Made by a program: the position numbers and the translations under genes | Source: Listeria immobilis | GTDB lineage: Bacteria > Bacillota > Bacilli > Lactobacillales > Listeriaceae | DNA length: 64,000 nt | NCBI RefSeq assembly: GCF_014322765.1 | Contig: NZ_JAASTZ010000013.1 | Coordinates: 1 to 64,000, forward strand | Direction of reading: 5' to 3' | Notes under the pieces: model-generated | What the model saw: the letters and a program-made list of their open reading frames with translations, nothing else | Databases searched by the model: none | Told to the model about the DNA's origin: nothing | Shown: one piece after another, positions 34,660-42,741 of the stretch | Numbering within the stretch: position 1 is the first letter of the stretch | Layout: each line of letters opens with the position of its first letter

Positions 34660-34893
34660 TTAAAACGGATTCTCTTCTAAAAATGTATAGATATTTGAAA
34701 CAAGTTCATCCGGTGTTTCTCCTCGAACCACTTCTCCATCAACTAAAGCAAACAAACTAGTTGCACATAAATCACAATAAGTTAGACAATCATATTCAAT
34801 CACATCTAAACTATCATCTGCATCTAATTTTGCAAATGCCGCATCTGCCCCACTAGCTAAATTATTCACGCAAAATTCCACAATAGGATTCAT
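34660..34893 (-). CDS. YuzB-like DUF1450 protein
   Basis: 77-residue cytosolic protein. MNPIVEFCVNNLASGA and the cysteine-rich EYDCLTYCDLCATSLFALVDGE segment define DUF1450; Cys residues may bind metal or form a redox pair. ATG at 34893 has AGGAGG nine bases upstream; the longer frame to 34938 lacks one. It lies 22 bases after the YuzD-like gene, probably co-transcribed. Function unknown. Confidence 0.88.
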   Translation of the reverse strand: MNPIVEFCVNNLASGADAAFAKLDADDSLDVIEYDCLTYCDLCATSLFALVDGEVVRGETPDELVSNIYTFLEENPF

Positions 34894-34915
34894 TCCTTCT
34901 TGCCTCCTAAAAGTC

Positions 34916-35242
34916 CTACATTGTTGCTGAGTACCCACGATCCGTCATAACTTGATAGATATCTTTTAACCGCGGATTACCTTCTGCGATAATGTCCCCA
35001 TCAACGACAATAACTGGATACATATAGTCCTCATCTACAATTTTATTCGCTATATCCCTAATCTCTGTTTCACTCGGCGGATTAAAAATATCTACATACT
35101 CAACTACAAACGGCTGTCCGGAAAACTTTCTACCAATAGCTGCTCGAAGCCATTCCTCTGTTTCTTTCGAGGATGGCGCTCCGACACAACTCGCACAAAT
35201 AGTCGTTGAACCATATACATATAACTTTGCTTCCTTTACCAT
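34916..35242 (-). CDS. YuzD-like DUF1462 protein
   Basis: 108-residue thioredoxin-fold-like protein with a CxxC motif in TTICASCVGAPSS, followed by the DUF1462 pattern EWLRAAIGRKF, VEYVDIFNPP and YPVIVVDGDIIAEGNPRLKDIY. ATG at 35242 is better spaced from GAGGTGAAGC than the GTG at 35245. Likely a redox or Fe-S-related accessory protein, given the neighbouring NifU-like gene; that is inference. Confidence 0.88.
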   Translation of the reverse strand: MVKEAKLYVYGSTTICASCVGAPSSKETEEWLRAAIGRKFSGQPFVVEYVDIFNPPSETEIRDIANKIVDEDYMYPVIVVDGDIIAEGNPRLKDIYQVMTDRGYSATM

Positions 35243-35349
35243 CACGCTTCACCTCACTATCATTGTACAAAAACCTACCCTAAAAAGCGACTAAGCTGTT
35301 TCATTTTAGCATAACTATTAAATTTCATGAATTTTTATAAAGGTATGAA

Positions 35350-35378
35350 TTGACACAAATTTCTAGATATATTATAAT
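35350..35378 (+). promoter_or_regulatory. Consensus sigma-A promoter with no ORF downstream
   Basis: Perfect TTGACA (35350-35355), 17-base spacer, perfect TATAAT (35373-35378). The next 700 bases contain no credible gene, so it most likely drives a small RNA. Confidence 0.8.
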
Positions 35379-35384
35379 ATTTCC

Positions 35385-35574
35385 AATACATTGCATTTCT
35401 TTAACGCTGTGATGTGTTATCAAGCAAAAACCAAGCTCGGTTGTACCCGTGATTCCACGGTCAACATATAAGTAACACTCCCTTTAACAATTGGGCGCGC
35501 AACCCAATTGTCTTTCAACCTTACCAGTTGAAAGAGCACGTTCCTTTCTGAGCCTTAGGAACGTGTTTTTGTTT
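35385..35574 (+). ncRNA. Candidate structured small RNA (about 190 nt)
   Basis: Starts at the consensus promoter and ends at a strong terminator: CACGTTCCT (35537-35545) pairs with AGGAACGTG (35557-35565), then TTTTTGTTT. Within it, CCGTG/CACGG with GTTG/CAAC and GTGTTAT/ATAA-AACAC form a long 5' hairpin (about 35412-35480). ACAATTGGG/CCCAATTGT (35487-35511) and CTTTCAAC/GTTGAAAG (35512-35534) are perfect hairpins. I cannot match it to a named Listeria sRNA. It might equally be a mostly terminated leader. Confidence 0.65.
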
Positions 35575-35967
35575 GGCCCGTTCGAAGCAAAGCAAGTTAC
35601 GGGCCAAATATGCATGCGAGCAAAGCGAGCATGTAATCCTCCCAGTACTCGAAAACAAAAAAACCTAACCCACCTAATACCGGCCCGTTCGAAGCAAAGC
35701 GAGCTACGGGCCAAATATACATGTGAGCAAAGCGAGCATGTAATCCTCCCAGTACTCAAAACCCAAAAAAACTAACCCACCTAATACCGGCCCGTTCGAA
35801 GCAAAGCAAGTTACGGGCCAAATATGCATGCGAGCAAAGCGAGCATGTAATCCTCCCAGTACTCGAAAACAAAAAAACCTAACCCACCTAATACCGGCCC
35901 GTTCGAAGCAAAGCGAGCTACGGGCCAAATATACATGCGAGCAAAGCGAGCATGTAATCCTCCCACA
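35575..35967. repeat. 107-bp tandem repeat, about 3.7 copies, ABAB' pattern
   Basis: Units start at 35575, 35682, 35789 and 35896, an exact 107-base period. Each holds two palindromic modules: GGCCCGT...ACGGGCC, and CATG(C/T)GAGCAAAGCGAGCATG, followed by a spacer ending CTAACCCACCTAATACC. Units 1 and 3 are essentially identical, and units 2 and 4 share AAGCGAGCTACGGG and ATATACATG variants, so a 214-base dimer was duplicated. Frames across it are repeat-encoded nonsense without ribosome sites. Confidence 0.9.
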
Positions 35968-36095
35968 CCTAAACACCCAAACACCCAAACAATCAACACA
36001 ATCCCTCCCTCATCAAAATCAATCCCTTCCCATTTTCCATTATCCTGTTATAATAGAAAATATAATAACTCCGCTCGAAAGGAGAGCTATTTCCT

Positions 36096-36332
36096 ATGGA
36101 AGAAATCAGTTATGCCGAAGTGGATAAAGCCTTAAAAAAATTCCGCCCCTTCCTAATAAGGGATGGCGGCGATTATGAACTTGTAGAAGTAACTCCAGAC
36201 GGCACCGTGAAAATCAAGTTGCTCGGTGCATGCGAGACTTGTCCAAGTTCTGATATGACATTAAAGATGGGAATTGAGCTTACTTTAGCTGAAAAAATCA
36301 TCGGTTTCAAAGAAGTAGTGCAGGTTTTTTAA
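36096..36332 (+). CDS. NifU-like C-terminal domain protein (YutI-like)
   Basis: 78-residue Fe-S scaffold/carrier protein. IRDGGDYELVEV and the GACETCPSSDMTLKMGIE segment contain the CxxC pair that binds a labile cluster in NfuA-type proteins. GGAGAG precedes the ATG. Monocistronic with its own terminator. Confidence 0.92.
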   Translation: MEEISYAEVDKALKKFRPFLIRDGGDYELVEVTPDGTVKIKLLGACETCPSSDMTLKMGIELTLAEKIIGFKEVVQVF

Positions 36333-36342
36333 CAAGCACATC

Positions 36343-36374
36343 TTAGCGACCTAATTTATCGGTCGCTATTTTTG
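36343..36374 (+). terminator. Terminator of the NifU-like gene
   Basis: TAGCGACC / GGTCGCTA stem followed by TTTTTG. Confidence 0.85.
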
Positions 36375-36447
36375 TAGCTTTATGTTTAGAACATCCTGTA
36401 AACGTCTATCATAACAATATACATACAAGAAATAAGGAGGTTGCAAA

Positions 36448-36948
36448 ATGGTCGAAAAACAAAGTGCCCTAGAAGCCAAAGCTCGTAGCTGGCTTATCGA
36501 ACGAGGAGTAGAAATAGATGATATTGCCGAACTTGTCTTATTTTTACAACAAAAATATCATCCTGGATTAGAACTTGAAATTTGCCGTCAAAATGTAGAA
36601 CATGTTCTTCGTAAGCGGGAAGTTCAAAATGCTGTTTTAACGGGCATACAACTAGATGTATTGGCAGAAAAAGGCGAACTTGTCCAACCACTCCAAAATA
36701 TCATTGATGCTGATGAAGGACTATACGGTGTTGATGAGATCCTTGCGCTTTCCATCGTCAATGTTTATGGCTCTATCGGCTTTACTAATTATGGTTATAT
36801 TGATAAAGTAAAACCTGGTATTCTAGCTAAACTAAACGCCCATGACGGAATGGCTGTCCATACATTTTTAGATGATATTGTTGGTGCAATCGCTGCTGCA
36901 GCTGCAAGTCGTCTTGCGCATAGTTATCATGATGATATTGTAAACTAA
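36448..36948 (+). CDS. ltrC: YutG/PgpA-domain protein (low-temperature requirement protein C)
   Basis: 166-residue protein of the phosphatidylglycerophosphatase A-like family: ARSWLIERGVEIDDIAELV at the start, GVDEILALSIVNVYGSIGFTNYGYID in the middle, HTFLDDIVGAIAAAAASRLAH at the end. It lacks membrane helices, unlike E. coli PgpA. The Listeria homologue at this position was described as ltrC in work on growth at low temperature, as I recall. The biochemical role is not proven by sequence. Confidence 0.85.
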   Translation: MVEKQSALEAKARSWLIERGVEIDDIAELVLFLQQKYHPGLELEICRQNVEHVLRKREVQNAVLTGIQLDVLAEKGELVQPLQNIIDADEGLYGVDEILALSIVNVYGSIGFTNYGYIDKVKPGILAKLNAHDGMAVHTFLDDIVGAIAAAAASRLAHSYHDDIVN

Positions 36949-36950
36949 AC

Positions 36951-37007
36951 AAAAACCCAGTAAAAACGGGGCTATCCCTCTGTTTTTACTGGGTTTTCTT
37001 TTTTCCA
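36951..37007. terminator. Bidirectional terminator
   Basis: Very long stem AAAACCCAGTAAAAAC-GGG / CCC-GTTTTTACTGGGTTTT between ltrC (+) and the CBS-domain gene (-), extending past the latter's stop codon. Confidence 0.9.
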
Positions 37008-38282
37008 TTTTACTTCTACTTGACGAATAGAATGTTTATTCATAGAACGAACTATAAAACGGTATCCTTCATGTTCTATCTCATCACCAGCTTCTAAGTC
37101 AAACTGTTCGAGTAACATCCAACCTGATAATGTGTGTACCCCTGGAGTGTCAATTGGGATACCAAGCGCTTCCTCTACTTCAAGAAGTGGTTCTGAGCCA
37201 GCTATAATAAAGTGATTTGTTGCTACTTTTCGAATTCCTTTTGGTCCTTTTGTTTCTTCCATATCACCGACAATCACTTCCGTAACATCCTCAAGCGTAA
37301 CAATACCAGCAGTTCCACCGTATTCATCCGTCAAAACAGCGAATGGCTCACTTTCTTGTTGCATTCTAACAAGCAATTCTTCTAAGGCAATTCCTTCAAA
37401 CACTTCCAAAACAGGTATAATAAAAGGTTTAATTGGCTTATTAATAATCGTTTCATCTTTTCCAAGTCCAGCCATTACAGCACTGACTCGAAGCATGCCG
37501 ACAATGTGATCCTTATCCTCATCTTCCATCACTGGGAAAATATGGTATGTATGTTGAGAAATTAATTGCAATAAATCTCGCACTGTCGCTGTCTGATCAA
37601 TTGCAATCATCGACATCCGAGGTATCATCACTTCTTTTGCAGGAACATCACCTAGTTTAAAAATATTTTTCATATAACGAAACTCTTGCTGATTAAGCAA
37701 GCCCTGTCTATAACTATCTTCAAAAATAATTTTTAGTTCCGTTGGTGTCATTTGATCTACATCATTTGTCTGCTTTACACCAAACATCCGAGTAATTAAA
37801 TTAGCTGAATTATTTAAAAGCCAATTAAGCGGAAACGTTAAACGATACCAATAAACCAGTGGTCTAGCAATAAATAGAGCTACTTTCTCTGTACTTTGAA
37901 TCGTAAATGTTTTCGGAGCAAGTTCCCCAAGAACCACATTTAAAAAAGTGATTAAAATAAATGAAACAAAAATAGAAATCGGTTTTTCGAATGATTCTGG
38001 TAAAGGTAACATAAGAAATAACGGCTCAAGCCAACCACGCATGGTCGCTTCTCCTATCCACCCCATCGCAAGTGCAGCAAGCGTATTTCCTAATTGACAG
38101 GCAGCCAGATAGTCGTTCATATTGGAGGTTACTTTCTTAACGTATTTCGCTCGAGGATTGTTTGTCGCAAGTAGTTGCAAGACAGTTGGTTTCCTAATTG
38201 CTACAATCGCAAATTCACTCGCAACAAAGAAGGCTGTCGCTGCAATTAAAAATATCACAAAAAAATCATTAAAAATATCCAT
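36972..38282 (-). CDS. CNNM/CorC-type membrane protein with CBS domains
   Basis: 436 residues: N-terminal DUF21 (CNNM) transmembrane domain (about 1-190), a CBS pair (about 205-330; DVPAKEVMIPRMSMIAIDQTATVRDLL, EYGGTAGIVTLEDVTEVIVGD), and a C-terminal CorC_HlyC domain. Such proteins are Mg2+/divalent cation exporters or their regulators, often misnamed hemolysins. ATG start with AAGGAGAATG context. The exact ion is inferred from the family. Confidence 0.9.
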   Translation of the reverse strand: MDIFNDFFVIFLIAATAFFVASEFAIVAIRKPTVLQLLATNNPRAKYVKKVTSNMNDYLAACQLGNTLAALAMGWIGEATMRGWLEPLFLMLPLPESFEKPISIFVSFILITFLNVVLGELAPKTFTIQSTEKVALFIARPLVYWYRLTFPLNWLLNNSANLITRMFGVKQTNDVDQMTPTELKIIFEDSYRQGLLNQQEFRYMKNIFKLGDVPAKEVMIPRMSMIAIDQTATVRDLLQLISQHTYHIFPVMEDEDKDHIVGMLRVSAVMAGLGKDETIINKPIKPFIIPVLEVFEGIALEELLVRMQQESEPFAVLTDEYGGTAGIVTLEDVTEVIVGDMEETKGPKGIRKVATNHFIIAGSEPLLEVEEALGIPIDTPGVHTLSGWMLLEQFDLEAGDEIEHEGYRFIVRSMNKHSIRQVEVKWKKENPVKTEG

Positions 38283-38316
38283 TCTACATTCTCCTTATCT
38301 GCTGCCTTTCGTACTA

Positions 38317-38760
38317 TTAGCGTTTAAACCACAAATCTGCAATTGCTTCTCCGTCGATAATTTCTCCCGTTTTTTCAAAACCATATTTTGCATAAAACTT
38401 TTCAGCCATCGTATTTTCTGGTTCAAAAGATAAGCGCAAACGTGCCGGCTTCTCAGGAAGATTTTTCACTTTTTCAATAATTTGCGTTAAGGCTTCTCCG
38501 CCATAGCCCTTGCCCTGATGCTCTTTACCTGTCATAAAACGAACAAGCCAAAATTCACCGTCATCCGTATCCATCCCATACATCGCATAGCCAACAGGAA
38601 TATTTTCCGAGTAGATAACAAGCGAATGATAGGTTTCTTCAAAACTTGCTTCAATAATTGAATACCAATTTTCTGCTACAAAGGTTTTTTGATGTGGGTG
38701 TACTTCAAGTTTAGCCGTATCATGAAAATTATCTTTTGTTAGCTTTTGAATTGAAACCAT
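38317..38760 (-). CDS. GNAT-family N-acetyltransferase (BltD/spermidine type)
   Basis: 147-residue GNAT enzyme. The acetyl-CoA loop is in MTGKEHQGKGYGGEALTQII (Q/R-x-x-G-x-G/A), with VGYAMYGMDTDDGEFWLVRF before it and NTMAEKFYAKYGFEKTGE after. The pattern resembles diamine/spermidine acetyltransferases of the Bacillus BltD group. Substrate not certain. GGGGGAG seven bases before ATG. Confidence 0.85.
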   Translation of the reverse strand: MVSIQKLTKDNFHDTAKLEVHPHQKTFVAENWYSIIEASFEETYHSLVIYSENIPVGYAMYGMDTDDGEFWLVRFMTGKEHQGKGYGGEALTQIIEKVKNLPEKPARLRLSFEPENTMAEKFYAKYGFEKTGEIIDGEAIADLWFKR

Positions 38761-38782
38761 AATTTCTCCCCCATTTCTTTGA

Positions 38783-38813
38783 TAAAAAAAGAGCAGAAAA
38801 ATTCCGCTCTTCT
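38783..38813 (-). terminator. Terminator of the NagD-like operon
   Basis: Minus-strand AAGAGC / GCTCTT stem followed by TTTTTTATC, overlapping the NagD-like stop codon. Confidence 0.7.
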
Positions 38814-39579
38814 AGTTAATTTTCCAATCAGTTAGCTTATTCACTGCATAAGTTGGCTGAATTTTTTTAGTAAGTAATGCTTCTTTTGAAGTAAAACCTG
38901 TATGAACAATAAGTGTGTCCATCCCATAATTAATTCCTGCCAAAATATCTGTTTCGTAGTTATCGCCAACCATTATTGCTTCATCTTTCGTTACACCAAG
39001 TTTTGCGAGTGCTTGTTCCATAATAATCGGTTCTGGTTTTCCAATAAAAACGGGTGCTGTTTCTGTCGCCACGGAAACAACCGATGTGATCGAACCATTT
39101 CCCGGAAGCAAACCATGTTCTGTCGGGATTGCTGCATCACCATTTGTAGAAATAAACATTGCACCACTTCGAACGGCGAGAGCTGCCTTCGCAAATTTTT
39201 CATAATCAACTTCGCGATCAAGGCCAACAACTACAAAAGCTGGATTACTAGAAGTTATTTCAAAATCATTATCGGTTAGTTCTTGTTTTATTCCACGTTC
39301 ACCGATAACATAAACCGTTTTTTCTCGTTTTTGCGCTATCATAAATTGAACGGTTGCTTGTGAAGTTGTAAAAACATCCTCACTTTTTGCTTGAATCCCC
39401 ATATCTGTTAAATGTTCTGCTACTTGTCCTGGTGTTTTTGTTGAGTTATTAGTCACAAATAAATATGGAATTCCCGCTCGTTTTAAGTTTTCAATAAATA
39501 TAATCGCTTCAGGAATCACTGCCGCACCACGATACATTGTACCATCTAAATCAATTAAATAAGCTTGATAATTCTTCAA
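38812..39579 (-). CDS. HAD-superfamily phosphatase, NagD/YutF type
   Basis: 255-residue HAD type IIA hydrolase. Motif I DLDGTMYRG, motif II FVTNNS, and motif IV MVGDNYETDILAGINYGMDT are all present. Likely a cytosolic phosphatase of small phosphometabolites. The start is TTG at 39579 with GAGGTAGTAGGGA upstream. Probably one operon with the YutD-like and YunD-like genes. Confidence 0.9.
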   Translation of the reverse strand: MKNYQAYLIDLDGTMYRGAAVIPEAIIFIENLKRAGIPYLFVTNNSTKTPGQVAEHLTDMGIQAKSEDVFTTSQATVQFMIAQKREKTVYVIGERGIKQELTDNDFEITSSNPAFVVVGLDREVDYEKFAKAALAVRSGAMFISTNGDAAIPTEHGLLPGNGSITSVVSVATETAPVFIGKPEPIIMEQALAKLGVTKDEAIMVGDNYETDILAGINYGMDTLIVHTGFTSKEALLTKKIQPTYAVNKLTDWKIN

Positions 39580-39598
39580 ATCCCTACTACCTCATTTA

Positions 39599-39874
39599 CT
39601 ATTTTACTTTTTTAATAACAAAGTAAGCACAACCAAAATTGCAATATTCATATATATACTCTTTTAATGTACTAATTTTATTATCATAGGCTGCTTTACG
39701 ATTTTCATCATCAAAAAAGCCTTTTAGTCTAAGTTGATCATAACCCCAATCACCTACTATATAGTCATATCGTCCAAGGATATCACTAAATCGTTCGTTC
39801 AATTTTTCCTCATCAAAAGCATCGCGATAATTGGTGATAATCTCATAATTTAAATCTTGAATCGTAATTGTCAC
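39599..39874 (-). CDS. YutD-like DUF1027 protein
   Basis: 91-residue protein of the YutD family (YRDAFDEEKLNERFSDILGRYDYIVGDWGYDQLRLKGF). GTG at 39874 overlaps the YunD-like stop (GTGA) and has ACAGGAGG just upstream; the longer frame to 39913 would read through the end of that gene. Function unknown; co-translated with its neighbour. Confidence 0.88.
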   Translation of the reverse strand: MTITIQDLNYEIITNYRDAFDEEKLNERFSDILGRYDYIVGDWGYDQLRLKGFFDDENRKAAYDNKISTLKEYIYEYCNFGCAYFVIKKVK

Positions 39875-41259
39875 TTGTTTTCCTCCTGTCCGTACATTTT
39901 CTTGAGTTTCCATTTTAAAATATCTCGGAGTAACTCTGGTGTATATACTTCTTTTCGTTTTATTTGTTTTATTATTGGGAAAAACGGAGCGAATACAAAG
40001 GTATCATGTGTCGCTATTCGGTATTCCCGGTTTTTATCAATTGGTTTATTGTCAAAAAGAGGTATTTTTTTTACTGGGTCAAAGCTAGCTCTGTCCATTA
40101 AAATTGTCCCAAAAAACTCGCCTCGAAAGCCAAACCCACGTAAAGGAATTTCTTGAAGTTCTGCTCTTTTTCGGTAAATCCTATCTACAAGAATTTCAAG
40201 TTCTTCGCCTGTCATCGTTAGTGCAATCGCATTGAGTGGGTGTGGTAACATTTGGTGAATATCAAAGGAAGTTACAATTCCAGCCTCAAAATCCGTCATA
40301 AAAATGCCTGCGTTCATCACGAATGTCTCCGCACCTGTCCACTCACAAACAGCATCGTTTAAAATATGAGCAATTTCGGAGTCATCAAACCAATTATGCG
40401 CTAACTTTTCAGGAATCGCAACTACTTTTTCGGCAAGCTCCTCCCGCCCCTTTTCAAAGAAAGCTTGAATTTCGTTTACCTCATTTGGAACAGCGGGAAG
40501 GTCTTCGGTTTTAAATGTGGTTGCGGTTTTTGAAAGGATATGATTATCATCATCAAACGCTATATCGACTTTACCAACATATTCGCCCCATCTTCCAGCA
40601 GCAGCGAGTATTGCATCTCCTTCCAGTTTTCCGTTTTCAAGTAAATGATGTGTATGTCCGCCTAAAATAATATCGACTTCGGGAATCTCAAGAGCAATTC
40701 GTTCGTCGGTTGGTAGACCTAAATGACTCAGCATAATAACCAAGTCAGTATCTTGTTCTAAGCTATCAATTTGTTTTTTTATTGCACTCATTGGTTCCTC
40801 AATTCCCCAACCCATTGCTTCATAATACTCTTTAAAAGGAGCTGTGGCACCAATAATCGCTATTTTTATTTGGTTTATTTCTTTATATACAATCGACTTC
40901 ACCCAGTCTGGTTGCATTGTTCTCGCCTTATCCGCAAAAAAATTACAGCAAACAACCGAAAAAGCCGCATGTTTATACAAATTTTCTAAGTCTTCATGTG
41001 CTAAAGTTGTTCCTTCATTATTACCAAACGTCACTGCATCATAAGGTAGTTGATTGAGTAAGTCAGTATTTGCTTGACCATTTGTTCCTTCAGTAAGCGG
41101 ATGAACCCGGTCCATGAAGTCGCCAATATCAAAAAAAAGTGCTGACTTGCCTTCTTCCTCTGCTAGTGTTCGCTTCTCTTTTAAGAAGGCAAAAATACGT
41201 GGCCAATGTTCCAAGTGACTATGAACATCATTGGTATGCCATAAAGTTAATTGTTTCAT
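39871..41259 (-). CDS. 5'-nucleotidase / metallophosphatase family protein (YunD-like)
   Basis: 462-residue two-domain enzyme: calcineurin-like metallophosphatase (about 1-210; HTNDVHSHLE, FDIGDFMDR, TFGNNEGT, ILGGHTHHLLENG) and C-terminal 5'-nucleotidase domain (about 260-440). No signal peptide, so it acts in the cytosol, unlike secreted UshA. ATG at 41259 follows GGGGTGG; the longer frame to 41346 lacks a site. Confidence 0.9.
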   Translation of the reverse strand: MKQLTLWHTNDVHSHLEHWPRIFAFLKEKRTLAEEEGKSALFFDIGDFMDRVHPLTEGTNGQANTDLLNQLPYDAVTFGNNEGTTLAHEDLENLYKHAAFSVVCCNFFADKARTMQPDWVKSIVYKEINQIKIAIIGATAPFKEYYEAMGWGIEEPMSAIKKQIDSLEQDTDLVIMLSHLGLPTDERIALEIPEVDIILGGHTHHLLENGKLEGDAILAAAGRWGEYVGKVDIAFDDDNHILSKTATTFKTEDLPAVPNEVNEIQAFFEKGREELAEKVVAIPEKLAHNWFDDSEIAHILNDAVCEWTGAETFVMNAGIFMTDFEAGIVTSFDIHQMLPHPLNAIALTMTGEELEILVDRIYRKRAELQEIPLRGFGFRGEFFGTILMDRASFDPVKKIPLFDNKPIDKNREYRIATHDTFVFAPFFPIIKQIKRKEVYTPELLRDILKWKLKKMYGQEENK

Positions 41260-41393
41260 TAATCCACCCCACTCCTTACTATAACTATTGTAGCTTAAAT
41301 CTGCTTTTTTTACACGTGTTGGGGCTATATAAATCTCGTGTTCCATTTTTTATGTTATGATAGAATATATTGTTTTTAAAGGGACGTGATTTT

Positions 41394-42233
41394 TTGGATA
41401 TTACGCAAACGGTTGAAATCCTGCTAATCTCTGTTTTTGCAGGGGTAATTGGCTCTTTGCTTGGTCTAGGTGGTGGTATTATTGTCACACCTGCCCTCAC
41501 ACTTCTTTTTGGTATTGACATCCAATATGCCATTGGAGCGAGTATTATTTCTGTGATTGCAACAAGCAGTGGTTCCGCGGTCGCTTACATAAAAGATGGA
41601 ATTACAAACTTACGAGTGGGTATGTTTCTCGAAATTGCCACAACTATTGGCGCAATAACAGGTGCTTTTGTCAGCGGACTACTGTCAGCAACTGCTTTAT
41701 ACATTATATTCGGTCTATTATTACTATATTCTGCCTTCAATATGATTAAAAAAGTCGGTTCAGAATTCCCGACAAATGTAAAACCAGATCCATTAGCAAC
41801 AAAATTAAAATTACATGATTCTTATTATGATAAATCTCTAAGGCAAACAGTCGATTACCAAGTCGCTAATGTTCCTGCTGGTTTTGGCGTTATGTATGGA
41901 GCCGGAATTGCAAGCGGGTTACTCGGTATCGGTAGTGGTGCTTTTAAAGTAATGGCCCTGGACGTCTTTATGAAAATGCCACTTAAAGTCAGCAGTGCAA
42001 CAAGTAATTTAATGATGGGGGTAACTGCAGCAGCCAGTGCAACTGTGTATCTATTCCAAGGAGACATTCAACCTGCTATCGCTGCGCCTGTTGCCATTGG
42101 TGTATTAGTTGGTGCAACACTTGGAACTCGTGTTATGCAACGTTTGAAAAGTAAAATCATCCGAATCATCTTCATTCCTGTCATTTTATATGTTGCCATC
42201 CAAATGATTTTAGAAGGATTGGGGTGGATTTAA
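41394..42233 (+). CDS. TauE/SafE-family sulfite/anion exporter-like protein
   Basis: 279-residue polytopic protein; GSLLGLGGGIIVTPALTLLFG in the first half and SGLLGIGSGAFKVMALDVFMKMP in the second are the repeated TauE/SafE signatures. Likely exports or imports sulfur-containing anions. TTG at 41394 is the best start; the upstream TTG at 41370 is not spaced from an SD. Abuts a DUF1634 partner gene (TAA-ATG). Confidence 0.88.
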   Translation: MDITQTVEILLISVFAGVIGSLLGLGGGIIVTPALTLLFGIDIQYAIGASIISVIATSSGSAVAYIKDGITNLRVGMFLEIATTIGAITGAFVSGLLSATALYIIFGLLLLYSAFNMIKKVGSEFPTNVKPDPLATKLKLHDSYYDKSLRQTVDYQVANVPAGFGVMYGAGIASGLLGIGSGAFKVMALDVFMKMPLKVSSATSNLMMGVTAAASATVYLFQGDIQPAIAAPVAIGVLVGATLGTRVMQRLKSKIIRIIFIPVILYVAIQMILEGLGWI

Positions 42234-42599
42234 ATGACTGAGAAAAAAGATGAGATGTATCGCGTCGAACTTATTGTGAGTGCATTGTTACGAATCGGTG
42301 TTGTTTTGAGTGCTATTATTATTATTTTTGGACTTGTGATGCTTTTTGTGACTGGCGAAACCGGCTATCCTGGGGAAACTTACCCAACATCGCTCACCGC
42401 CATTTTTAGTGGACTTAGCACGCTTAAACCATACGCCATTATGATGTTCGGGCTATTTTGCTTAATTTTGACCCCTGTCTTACGAGTCGTTGTTTCGCTA
42501 TTTACTTTTTTAAAAGAGAAAGACTACTTGTATGTTGGGATTACAGGACTAGTATTGGTTATTTTAGTTATTAGTTTTCTGCTTGGTATAAAGGCATAA
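42234..42599 (+). CDS. DUF1634 membrane protein, partner of TauE/SafE
   Basis: 121-residue protein with three predicted helices (about 17-37, 66-86, 98-118). DUF1634 members are regularly encoded right after TauE/SafE transporters, as here with no intergenic base. A transporter accessory role is inferred from this linkage. Confidence 0.85.
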   Translation: MTEKKDEMYRVELIVSALLRIGVVLSAIIIIFGLVMLFVTGETGYPGETYPTSLTAIFSGLSTLKPYAIMMFGLFCLILTPVLRVVVSLFTFLKEKDYLYVGITGLVLVILVISFLLGIKA

Positions 42600-42699
42600 A
42601 AAAACAGGATGCAGATTTTACCCAATATTTTTCTTTAGCTAGTCTGTAATTATTGGACTGAAATAAGCTGATTAGTTATGATTGATTAATAGCCTCAAG

Positions 42700-42741
42700 C
42701 AAAAAACTATCTTCTCTATTGAAAAGATAGTTTTTATTTTA
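42700..42741. terminator. Bidirectional terminator
   Basis: AAAAAACTATCTT / AAGATAGTTTTT stem between the DUF1634 gene (+) and the DUF72 gene (-). Confidence 0.85.

Noticed and set aside
35575-35967. CRISPR array
   Set aside because: The 107-base repeats have no unique spacers between short repeats and no cas genes lie nearby.
35484-36135. Several 62-99 codon frames on both strands over the tandem repeats
   Set aside because: They repeat the same 107-base DNA pattern, have no ribosome sites, and frames exist on both strands at once because the repeats lack stops.
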